This document shows, piece by piece, positions 1-4,660 of a DNA stretch of 6,968 nt (within the stretch, counting starts at the first letter, position 1; each line of letters opens with the position of its first letter). The position numbers and the translations under genes are program-made. This DNA comes from Pseudomonadota bacterium (lineage in GTDB: Bacteria; Pseudomonadota; Alphaproteobacteria; Azospirillales; Azospirillaceae). The DNA is taken from NCBI GenBank assembly GCA_023416455.1, contig JAEZHQ010000138.1:1-6968 (forward strand), read 5' to 3'. Below the pieces are notes generated by a model. The model did not search any database and had not been told where the DNA came from. It saw only the letters and a list, made by a program, of their open reading frames with translations.

Positions 1-70
1 GCCCGAGCCCGGCGACGAGCGCGCCGGCCGCCAGGGCCAGGGCGCGCGCCGGCGGGCGGCGCCGTATCAT
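1..70 (-). CDS. N-terminal fragment of an exported protein (signal peptide)
   Basis: An ATG at 70 reads leftwards off the edge of the window, giving 23 codons with no stop. The fragment begins MIRRRPPARA and continues with a hydrophobic Ala/Leu/Gly/Val stretch (ALALAAGALVAGLG). A positively charged start followed by a hydrophobic core is the layout of a Sec signal peptide. The codon after the last visible Gly starts with C, so it is not Cys, and no lipobox is seen inside the window. The gene follows tssA on the same strand after a gap of 113 nt that holds three inverted repeats, so it may be a separate transcript. There is no clear Shine-Dalgarno directly before the ATG; a GGAAG lies in the loop of the upstream hairpin. 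The mature protein is outside the window, so its function is unknown. ATGs at 83 and 95 are in another frame that gives an Arg-rich peptide, and are less likely. Confidence 0.5.
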   Translation of the reverse strand, partial: MIRRRPPARALALAAGALVAGLG

Positions 71-109
71 ACCGGCGGCGCATGAACACTTCCATTGAGC
101 GCCGCCGGT
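71..109 (-). promoter_or_regulatory. Hairpin abutting a start codon
   Basis: Perfect 11-bp inverted repeat, ACCGGCGGCGC (71-81) and GCGCCGCCGGT (99-109), with a 17-nt loop. In the minus-strand transcript the 3' arm ends at the base directly before the ATG at 70, and the loop holds the only purine-rich SD-like sequence (GGAAG). This placement could affect translation initiation of the downstream gene. The structure is seen in the sequence; the regulatory role is inferred. Confidence 0.4.
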
Positions 110-121
110 AAATACCCGACA

Positions 122-143
122 GATCAATGCGATAGCATTGATC
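122..143. repeat. 9-bp perfect inverted repeat
   Basis: GATCAATGC (122-130) and GCATTGATC (135-143) around a GATA loop. It is relatively AT-rich in a GC-rich setting and lies between the tssA end hairpin and the next gene's start. It could be an operator or a small terminator-like hairpin. No T-run follows on either strand. Confidence 0.4.
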
Positions 144-149
144 GCGGGG

Positions 150-187
150 GTGATACGGACGGCGCCGTCAGGCGCCGTCCGTATCAC
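150..187 (-). terminator. Strong hairpin at the 3' end of tssA
   Basis: Perfect 17-bp inverted repeat: arms 150-166 and 171-187, with a 4-nt GTCA loop. The tssA stop codon (TGA, complement of 184-186) lies inside the arm, so the hairpin forms at the very end of the transcript. No U-tract follows in the minus-strand RNA, so it is not a textbook intrinsic terminator. It may block exonucleases or attenuate read-through into the gene at 70. The stem is certain; the function is likely but inferred. Confidence 0.5.
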
Positions 188-1338
188 TTGCGGCCGGACC
201 ACTCGCGGATGCCGAGCAGGCCGTAGATCTTGAACAGATCCTGGTCGCTGGCCACCAGCTCCTGGAGCAGCTCGGACAGATCCATGCGGCCCCAGGCGAC
301 GGCGCGCTTGATCAGGTAGCCGACCGGGCTGTGCGGCTCGGTGCGCAGCAGGTAATCGGCGGCCTCGGTCAGGCGGCGGTAGGCGTCCTCGCGGCTGACG
401 ATGGGACCGGCCGGCCGGTTGGGGAACTCCGCGACGCTGTTGCCCGCCGCCGGCGTCGCGCTCCCGGCCCCGGTCGCGTCCGGCACCACGTCCGCCGCGG
501 CGGACGGTTCGGTCGGAATGTCGTTCATGCCACCAATCTCCCGGATCACGCGCACGATCTGTTCCAGCACGCCCCGCGTTCCGCCGAAGCCGGGCGCGTC
601 GCTTCCCATCAGGGCCTCCAGCCGGACCTCCAGGGCGACGATCTCGTTCATCAGGGCGACGAGGTCGCCGGCCAGGGCGGCAAAGACCTCCACGCTGGTC
701 AGCGAGGCGCTGGCCAGCAGGCGCTGGCGGGTCATCTTGCCCTCGGCCGCCAGGCGCTCGTACTGCTTGGGGTCGCGGCGGGACAGCCCCTCCATCAGGA
801 TGGTCTCTTCATACTGCTCGAAGGAGCAGGGGCTGGCGTCGGCCGTCGACGGGCGGGTGAGGGGAAGCTGGCGCAGCGCCACCACCAAGCGCCGGTCCAG
901 CGCCACGAAGGGGGCGGCGCGCCATTCCGGGTCGCCGTCCTCGGACAGCGGGTGGATGTCCGCCCAGTGGAGATCGGCAAGATCGCGCAGCAGGCAGATC
1001 CCGTCGATCGCCCCGGCAACGCCATGGAGATGGAAAAGCGCCTCGGCCAGCCAGGCCGCGATCTGGAGATCCTTGGTCCGGTTCCGCAGGACGTCCACGG
1101 CCAGCCGGTAGAGGTCCGGCCATTGCGCCCGCTTGACCTCGCGCTGCCAGACGTCCTGCGGAAGGTTCGCGTCCTCCTCGCGCTGGAACTCGCGCAGACG
1201 GTCGTAGACATCGTCGTAGCGCAGGCTCTCGCCGCAGGGCGCGGACCCGGGGATCGGGCTCAGAAGCGCCGCGTAGGGCAGGCCGGCCACCCGCGGCCGG
1301 TATTCCCGCGCCTCGGCCGTCGCTTGTTGCACGTCCAT
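184..1338 (-). CDS. tssA: Type VI secretion system protein TssA (ImpA family)
   Basis: TssA is a cytoplasmic T6SS component that oligomerises at the baseplate/membrane complex and helps prime or cap tail-sheath and tube assembly. The 384-aa product has the ImpA N-terminal signature: PIPGSAPCGESLRYDD from about residue 28, WPDLY at 73-77, TKDLQIAAWLAEAL at 88-101 and LHWADIHP at 123-130. A variable Ala/Pro/Thr-rich linker (about 280-312) leads to the C-terminal conserved block, with SREDAYRRL from 315, EPHSPVGYL at 334-342 and AVAWGRM at 346-352. The length fits the short ImpA/VI_chp_8-type TssA rather than longer classes with extended C-terminal domains. No other tss gene is in the window; the rest of the cluster would lie to the left if present. 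Start: ATG at 1338 has GGAGG (1344-1340) only one base away. The same GGAGG is 7 nt from an in-frame GTG at 1332, so translation may begin at 1332, two codons in. Confidence 0.93.
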   Translation of the reverse strand: MDVQQATAEAREYRPRVAGLPYAALLSPIPGSAPCGESLRYDDVYDRLREFQREEDANLPQDVWQREVKRAQWPDLYRLAVDVLRNRTKDLQIAAWLAEALFHLHGVAGAIDGICLLRDLADLHWADIHPLSEDGDPEWRAAPFVALDRRLVVALRQLPLTRPSTADASPCSFEQYEETILMEGLSRRDPKQYERLAAEGKMTRQRLLASASLTSVEVFAALAGDLVALMNEIVALEVRLEALMGSDAPGFGGTRGVLEQIVRVIREIGGMNDIPTEPSAAADVVPDATGAGSATPAAGNSVAEFPNRPAGPIVSREDAYRRLTEAADYLLRTEPHSPVGYLIKRAVAWGRMDLSELLQELVASDQDLFKIYGLLGIREWSGRK

Positions 1339-1455
1339 TCCTCCATCCCTCTTCCGCAGTGTCCGATGCCGGCCGGCACGCCCTTGTGCGACTCGCGGGC
1401 GCCGCCGCGGCCGAAGAGGTGCGCCGCACCGGACAGCGGACGGCCCGACACCCGA

Positions 1456-1520
1456 TCGTTCGTGTAGCCATTATCCATATGTGCGCAGCATATATCGAAC
1501 AATTTGTGCCGCGGCGGCAC
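1456..1520. promoter_or_regulatory. AT-rich palindromic island, probable divergent promoter/operator
   Basis: The only strongly AT-rich part of the tssA upstream region. It contains GTTCG (near 1458) facing CGAAC (1496-1500), a near-palindrome with TGCGCA at its core (1477-1493, ATATG...CATAT), and a perfect 7-1-7 palindrome GTGCCGC-G-GCGGCAC (1506-1520). On the minus strand a weak sigma70-like pair can be drawn: TTGTTC (1502-1497), 17 nt, TATGGA (1479-1474), with GATAAT (1475-1470) overlapping. The hexamers are poor, so the promoter assignment is tentative. The clustered palindromes suggest binding sites for a dimeric regulator. No good sigma54 -24/-12 motif was found. Confidence 0.35.
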
Positions 1521-1536
1521 CATGACGGCGATGGCC

Positions 1537-1574
1537 GCGGGGCTCCATCAACGAAGGTTGAGGAGGAGCCCCGC
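1537..1574 (+). promoter_or_regulatory. Two-part hairpin in the leader of the J-domain gene
   Basis: Outer 10-bp stem GCGGGGCTCC (1537-1546) / GGAGCCCCGC (1565-1574) and inner 5-bp stem TCAAC (1548-1552) / GTTGA (1557-1561), closed by a GAAG loop with a small asymmetric internal loop. It lies downstream of the AT-rich island, so it would be in the 5' leader if the plus-strand promoter is there. No T-tract follows. The role is unknown. Confidence 0.4.
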
Positions 1575-1621
1575 CCCGGCGCCGGCCCGTCCGGGCGGGG
1601 CGGGGCCGGGCGTCGCGGCTG

Positions 1622-1721
1622 GAGCGCCGTGCGTTTGCCCGGAACCGCAAGACGCTCCGGACCTTTGTTCCGCGGGCGGATCCACGCTTCGGATCGCTGC
1701 CGATTTTCCGCGATCCGCTCT
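1622..1721 (+). repeat. 100-bp double-hairpin intergenic repeat, copy A
   Basis: Aligns without gaps to 3114-3213 at 79 of 100 positions by hand count. Stem 1 is 1622-1636 with 1643-1657 (12 of 15 pairs). Stem 2 has outer arms 1674-1681/1713-1720 and inner arms 1691-1696/1701-1706. Several differences from copy B keep pairing through swaps (TA to CG and TA to GC in stem 1) or G-U wobbles in stem 2, read as plus-strand RNA. The repeat ends one base before an in-frame ATG at 1722. It resembles the short palindromic intergenic repeats common in alphaproteobacteria; the exact family is not identified. Confidence 0.75.
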
Positions 1722-1746
1722 ATGGACGGCCCCGGGGAGACCGCCT

Positions 1747-1794
1747 ATGATTCGGCGCAGTCCCATCACAAGCAGATCGACGACCGTTCGATGA
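1747..1794 (+). CDS. Possible 15-aa upstream peptide coupled to the J-domain gene
   Basis: ATG at 1747 is preceded by GGGGAGA (1734-1740), which puts GGAG 7 nt from the start. This is a better ribosome-binding site than the downstream gene has. The peptide reads MIRRSPITSRSTTVR. Its TGA stop (1792-1794) overlaps the downstream ATG (1791-1793) as ATGA, the classic arrangement for translational coupling or reinitiation. The peptide is basic and Ser/Thr/Arg-rich with no recognisable function. It could be a leader peptide or only a ribosome-loading device, or a chance occurrence if the J-domain gene really starts at 1722. Confidence 0.4.
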   Translation: MIRRSPITSRSTTVR

Positions 1795-2543
1795 GCAATT
1801 TGCCCGGCGATCCCCTCGACCAGGGGACCGATGAGGTTCCGCCGTCCGCCGGCGGAACGGCCCGCCGGCGGGCCGCCAAGGTTCTGGTGAATCATCAGGT
1901 CCTCTGTTCCAGCCGGTTCCGCGACTCGGCGGAGGCGCTGGCCCGGCGGAACGGCGTGACCCTGTCGGAGATCGTCGAGGCGGCGATGCTGCTGGCCACG
2001 CCGGCCCGGCTGGAGCACATCGCCGACCCCGGCGAACCCGACCCCGGCGACCTGGTGGTGTCGGTCGTTCCCCTGGCCAGCGGGCAGAGCCGGACCTTCC
2101 GGCGCAAGCCGTCCCTGAAGATCCGCGGCCCGATGGGGCTGGAGCCGGCGCTGATCCGGCGGCTGCTGGCCTTCGCCCTGGCGCTGGACGACGGCGACGG
2201 GTGGCGCCTGATGCCGCTCGACGAGGTGACCCGGCCCTACCACCAGATCGCCGCCCTGGAACGGCGCATCCAATCCCTGGTGGAGGTCATCCGGCGCCAG
2301 CACCCCCACGTCACCGAGGAGCCGCCGCGCAACCTGCGGCAGGCGACCGCCCTGATGGGCTTTCCCAACGAGTGGTGCGTCGACGAGGCGGCGCTCAACA
2401 AGCGCTTCCGCGAGATGGCCCGGGTGTTCCACCCCGACACCGGACTGGCGGCCTGCCCCAAGCGGATGAACTCGCTGATCGAGGCGCGCAAGCTCCTGCA
2501 ACGCTTCCTGAGCACCTCGCGCCCGGCCTCGGCCGCCTCCTGA
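1791..2543 (+). CDS. RHH-like and J-domain fusion protein
   Basis: 250-aa protein. The C-terminus (about 184-241) is a J domain: helices around an HPD motif at residues 214-216 (ARVFHPDTG), preceded by ALNKRFREMA and followed by the helix MNSLIEARKLLQRFL. The HPD loop is the element that stimulates DnaK-type ATPases, so a co-chaperone role is expected. Residues 31-70 (VLVNHQVLC, then SRFRDSAEALARRNGV, then TLSEIVEAAMLLA) fit the strand-helix-helix pattern of Arc/CopG ribbon-helix-helix DNA-binding domains; this is pattern-based and less certain. A short amphipathic, coiled-coil-like helix is at 153-170. There is no Gly/Phe region or zinc finger, so this is not DnaJ itself. The gene is divergent from tssA, suggesting a link to T6SS control or assembly, which is unproven. 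Start 1791 has no SD of its own but forms ATGA with the micro-ORF; an alternative in-frame ATG is at 1722. Downstream, 2605-2619 is a small CGAAGG/CCTTCG hairpin without a T-run. Confidence 0.8.
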   Translation: MSNLPGDPLDQGTDEVPPSAGGTARRRAAKVLVNHQVLCSSRFRDSAEALARRNGVTLSEIVEAAMLLATPARLEHIADPGEPDPGDLVVSVVPLASGQSRTFRRKPSLKIRGPMGLEPALIRRLLAFALALDDGDGWRLMPLDEVTRPYHQIAALERRIQSLVEVIRRQHPHVTEEPPRNLRQATALMGFPNEWCVDEAALNKRFREMARVFHPDTGLAACPKRMNSLIEARKLLQRFLSTSRPASAAS

Positions 2544-2673
2544 TGCGCCGGAGGCGCCGGCCGCCTACCCCAAGCGCGTCGCCCGCCGGCCCGGGGTGGT
2601 CAGCCGAAGGCGCCCTTCGCGACGGCGCGGTTTGCCGGATAATGGAGGCTTGTCCGACAGGGAGGCCACCGTC

Positions 2674-3114
2674 ATGGGACCTGACCGCTCCGCCAGCCTG
2701 AAGCTTCTGGTCTGCGACCTCATCGACGCCGGTGCGGCCGGCGGCGGCTTCCCGAGTCCGACGTTGCAGAGCCACTGGGACGATCTGCTCGCCTTCCTGG
2801 CCGCCCGCTACGACCTGCGCGGGGCGGTGCCCGACCAGACCCGCGTGCTGCTCGTGCGCAACCGCCTTCTCGCCTCGCGCGGGGCGGCTCTGGACCGGCT
2901 GGACGGGCTCGGGACGCCGGGGGCCGGCGCGCCGGGGGACGACTACGGGCTGGCCGTCGGCCTGCTGATCTGGCTGATCCGGGACTGCGCCCTGCCCTAC
3001 GATTCGACCCTGTCCGTGCAGCCGGCGACCATCGCCCATCTGGAGGCGCACCGGGTGTGGACCCAGTTCCGCCACCTCCAGGGCAACAGCGGGCCGGCCC
3101 CGGCCCGCCGCTAG
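2674..3114 (+). CDS. Hypothetical protein, 146 aa
   Basis: Not recognised. The start at 2674 is chosen because GGGAGG ends 8 nt upstream; the open frame extends back to 2596 only as Arg-rich sequence with no ribosome site. The product is predicted mostly alpha-helical and soluble: SLKLLVCDLIDAG (8-20), HWDDLLAFLAARYDLRG (34-50), TRVLLVRNRLLA (56-67), then a Gly/Pro loop (79-89), a short hydrophobic helix GLAVGLLIWLI (92-102) and a C-terminal helix (117-136). The hydrophobic piece is too short for a confident membrane span. There is no signal peptide and no catalytic motif. The gene lies 130 nt after the J-domain gene in the same direction; a shared transcript is possible. Its TAG stop (3112-3114) overlaps the first base of the intergenic repeat copy. 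Confidence 0.75.
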   Translation: MGPDRSASLKLLVCDLIDAGAAGGGFPSPTLQSHWDDLLAFLAARYDLRGAVPDQTRVLLVRNRLLASRGAALDRLDGLGTPGAGAPGDDYGLAVGLLIWLIRDCALPYDSTLSVQPATIAHLEAHRVWTQFRHLQGNSGPAPARR

Positions 3115-3213
3115 AGTTCCGTGCGTTTAATCTGAAACGCACGGAACTCCAGGCCTTTGTTCTGCGAGCGGATTCACGCTTCAAATCGATTCCGATTTTA
3201 CGCGATCCGCTCT
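3114..3213 (+). repeat. 100-bp double-hairpin intergenic repeat, copy B
   Basis: Second copy of the element at 1622-1721, same orientation. Stem 1 is a perfect 15-bp inverted repeat (3114-3128 / 3135-3149) with loop AATCTG. Stem 2 has outer arms GAGCGGAT/ATCCGCTC (3166-3173 / 3205-3212) and inner arms AAATCG/CGATTT (3183-3188 / 3193-3198) around ATTC. The copy begins at the last base of the preceding gene's stop codon, so stem 1 could also act as its 3'-end hairpin. It is less GC-rich than the genes around it. Confidence 0.8.
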
Positions 3214-3222
3214 AACCCAGCC

Positions 3223-3271
3223 GGCGGTGGACGGGTGCCGCGCGCTCGTGCACGGTAGGCCGTCCACTGCC
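3223..3271 (+). promoter_or_regulatory. Leader hairpin ending at the lipoprotein gene's ribosome-binding site
   Basis: Arms GGCGGTGGACGG (3223-3234) and CCGTCCACTGCC (3260-3271) pair over 12 bp with one G-U. An inner GTGC/GCAC pairing (3235-3238 / 3250-3253) is possible. The base after the 3' arm is the first base of the GAGG Shine-Dalgarno (3272-3275). A structure ending exactly at the ribosome-binding site could set translation efficiency. The role is inferred. Confidence 0.4.
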
Positions 3272-3280
3272 GAGGCTGCC

Positions 3281-3559
3281 ATGCGTCCGTGCCATCCGCT
3301 CCTTCCCGCCCTGCTCCTGGCCGGCATCGGCCTGGCGTCCTGCTCCGGCCCCGCCGGCTACGAGGTCCAGGCGAGCAGCCCCGACCGCATCAGCATCGAC
3401 TACAGCGTCGCCGAGGCCGACCCGCAGGAGGTGTGGCGCAGCGCCGAGGCCCATTGCCGGAAGACCTTCCGCCACGCCAGCCGGATCGACACCGCCTACC
3501 TGCGCGGAAACACCGCCGCCACCCTGTGGCGCTCGGCCAGCTTCGCCTGCATCCCCTGA
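3281..3559 (+). CDS. Small lipoprotein with HC...FxC pattern, 92 aa
   Basis: Begins MRPCHPLLPA, followed by a hydrophobic core and a lipobox LASC whose Cys21 would be lipid-modified after cleavage by signal peptidase II. Ser follows the Cys, so by the usual Gram-negative rule outer-membrane sorting is expected. The mature part has a short strand-like piece (ISIDYS, 37-42), a helix ending in AEAHC (Cys59) and a C-terminal SFAC (Cys90). The layout of a short beta segment, a helix ending in HC, and a final FxC is one I recall from small proteobacterial lipoproteins of unknown function; Cys59 and Cys90 could form a disulfide in the periplasm. GAGG lies 5 nt before the ATG, which supports this start over the longer frame from 3227. 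It is too short for the T6SS lipoprotein TssJ. It is convergent with the next gene, with a 25-nt gap. Confidence 0.8.
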   Translation: MRPCHPLLPALLLAGIGLASCSGPAGYEVQASSPDRISIDYSVAEADPQEVWRSAEAHCRKTFRHASRIDTAYLRGNTAATLWRSASFACIP

Positions 3560-3563
3560 CCCC

Positions 3564-3583
3564 GGGTCGTTTGGCACGAGCCC
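3564..3583. terminator. Possible bidirectional terminator between convergent genes
   Basis: GGGTCGT (3564-3570) pairs with ACGAGCCC (3576-3583) around TTGGC, with one bulged base. It sits in the 25-nt gap between two convergent stop codons, where a shared terminator is expected. The stem is short and T-runs are absent, so this is tentative. Confidence 0.3.
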
Positions 3584-3584
3584 T

Positions 3585-4505
3585 TCACGCCGGCAGGGTG
3601 ACCGCGCGCCGCTGCCGGCTCAGCCGGTAGGCCGCCGGAACCGACAGCGCCGCCAGGATGTCCTCGGCCGCCCAGACGCAGGGCAGCGGCGCCGAGTCGG
3701 CCCCCTGGTGGCGGCGCAGGCGGAGCGCGTGGTCGATCCGCCGGTCGAGATCCCGCAGAACGGTGTCGCGGTAGCGGTTCCGCTCCCCGGCCGGAGCCCG
3801 GGGATCGAGGTAGAAGCCCGGCGCGCCCGGCACCGACTGGTATCCCAGCATGTCGGTGCCGAACGGGCCGAAGGCGGGCCGCGGGCAGTCGCCGCCGGCC
3901 GGCTCCCAGGTGCCTTCGGCGTCGAGCAGGAAGCCGTCGCCCCGCCCGTCCAGGGTGCCGTCGAGCAGGACGCGCACGCGCCGCTTCAGCGCCTCGGCGG
4001 CGTCCAGGTCGGCGGACGTCAGCGCCACGCTGCCGATGCCCGACCGCTCCAGCGCCGAGGCCCCGCGATCGGCCGCCCGCTCCCGCGCCAGGCGTTCCAC
4101 GCCCTCGGCCAGCTCCAGCAGCCACCGCCGGGCCGCCCCATCGAAGGCCGCCGCCGCCGCCGCCACCCGCCTGGCGTGCTCCCGCAGCTGCTCCACCGTC
4201 ATCGAGGCCGCCCGCAGGGGGCCGACCCCGTAGGTCTCCGCCAGGTTGGTGAGGGCGGGGACCGCCGCCGAGTCGGCCGCCGGCGCCAGCCCCGGCTCCG
4301 GCTCCGGCTCCGACCCCGGCGGCCCGACCAGCCGGCCGAGGATCCCGTCGCAACCGGAAGACGAAAGAGCGGTCCGAAGGAGTCCGGCAAAAAGTTCAGG
4401 CGGCAGTCGATCCAGGCACAGCGCGATCAATTCCCCGTCGGAAAGCGCGTCAATGAGCTGCATGTCCGTCCCCCGACGCTCCGTATGAGCCGAGACCTCC
4501 GGCAT
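3585..4505 (-). CDS. Hypothetical protein, 306 aa
   Basis: Not recognised. The start at 4505 is chosen because AAGGAAAGGAAGG lies just upstream on the minus strand, a strong purine-rich ribosome site; an internal ATG at 4463 (GGGGGAC upstream) is second best. Regions: a helical N-terminus (15-60, MQLIDALSDGELIALC then LPPELFAGLLRTAL), a Glu/Pro/Ala linker (63-82), an Ala-rich helical bundle-like part (95-147), SADLDAAEALKRRVRVLL (164-181), and a C-terminal part rich in Gly, Pro and aromatics (189-240). The last part includes GFLLDAEGTWEPAGG and GYQSVPGAPGFYLDP. An Arg-rich helix (245-266) follows. There is no signal peptide, membrane span or catalytic signature, so it is probably cytoplasmic. 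It is convergent with the lipoprotein gene and divergent from the giant repetitive gene. Confidence 0.75.
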   Translation of the reverse strand: MPEVSAHTERRGTDMQLIDALSDGELIALCLDRLPPELFAGLLRTALSSSGCDGILGRLVGPPGSEPEPEPGLAPAADSAAVPALTNLAETYGVGPLRAASMTVEQLREHARRVAAAAAAFDGAARRWLLELAEGVERLARERAADRGASALERSGIGSVALTSADLDAAEALKRRVRVLLDGTLDGRGDGFLLDAEGTWEPAGGDCPRPAFGPFGTDMLGYQSVPGAPGFYLDPRAPAGERNRYRDTVLRDLDRRIDHALRLRRHQGADSAPLPCVWAAEDILAALSVPAAYRLSRQRRAVTLPA

Positions 4506-4583
4506 GAATCCTTCCTTTCCTTGCTCTCCCGGGCGCCTGCCGGCGGCTCGATGGGCCGCTTCTTCACGCGCTGTTGAGACAAT

Positions 4584-4612
4584 TGTGTAAGATTGCACTG
4601 GCGTTGCTTCAA
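4584..4612 (-). promoter_or_regulatory. Candidate sigma70-type promoter for the 306-aa protein gene
   Basis: On the minus strand, TTGAAG (4612-4607) is followed after exactly 17 nt by TACACA (4589-4584), in the AT-richest part of the divergent intergenic region, about 79 nt upstream of the start at 4505. The -35 box matches at 4 of 6 positions and the -10 at 3 of 6, so confidence is low. No convincing plus-strand promoter or ribosome site for the gene at 4661 was seen. Confidence 0.3.
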
Positions 4613-4660
4613 TGACCTGACGACACTGGAACCGGCCGAACCTTTTCATGTGACGATCCG

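Larger units (their letters stand above)
1339..1790. other. Divergent intergenic region between tssA and the J-domain gene
   Basis: 452 nt with no convincing long gene. From left to right it holds the tssA 5' leader (1339 to about 1455), an AT-rich palindromic island (1456-1520), a strong hairpin (1537-1574), a G/C-rich stretch (1575-1621), a 100-bp structured repeat (1622-1721) and a 15-codon micro-ORF (1747-1794). An open frame runs through it from 1359 in phase with the downstream gene, but its translation before 1722 is Arg/Gly/Pro-rich shadow sequence without a ribosome-binding site. Confidence 0.6.

Noticed and set aside
331..1467. Long plus-strand frames opposite tssA
   Set aside because: The minus strand encodes a clear ImpA-family protein; the opposite frames are Arg/Gly/Ala-rich antisense shadows.
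1430..1530. Sigma54 promoter upstream of tssA
   Set aside because: A minus-strand GGCACAAATTGTTC resembles the -24 element, but the GC dinucleotide required at -12 is absent.
1359..1790. Upstream extension of the J-domain protein to 1359
   Set aside because: The extension runs through a hairpin and an intergenic repeat, has low-complexity Arg/Gly/Pro content and no ribosome-binding site. Only 1722 remains a possible alternative start.
2201..2701. Plus-strand 166-codon frame overlapping the end of the J-domain gene
   Set aside because: Pro/Arg/Gly-rich shadow translation of the J-domain coding region with no start signal.
3281..3559. T6SS lipoprotein TssJ
   Set aside because: At 92 residues with a single short mature region it is too small, and it lacks the TssJ beta-sandwich length.
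3585..4649. Extension of the 306-aa protein to an ATG at 4649
   Set aside because: The extension crosses the AT-rich promoter-like region and lacks a ribosome site, whereas 4505 has a strong one.
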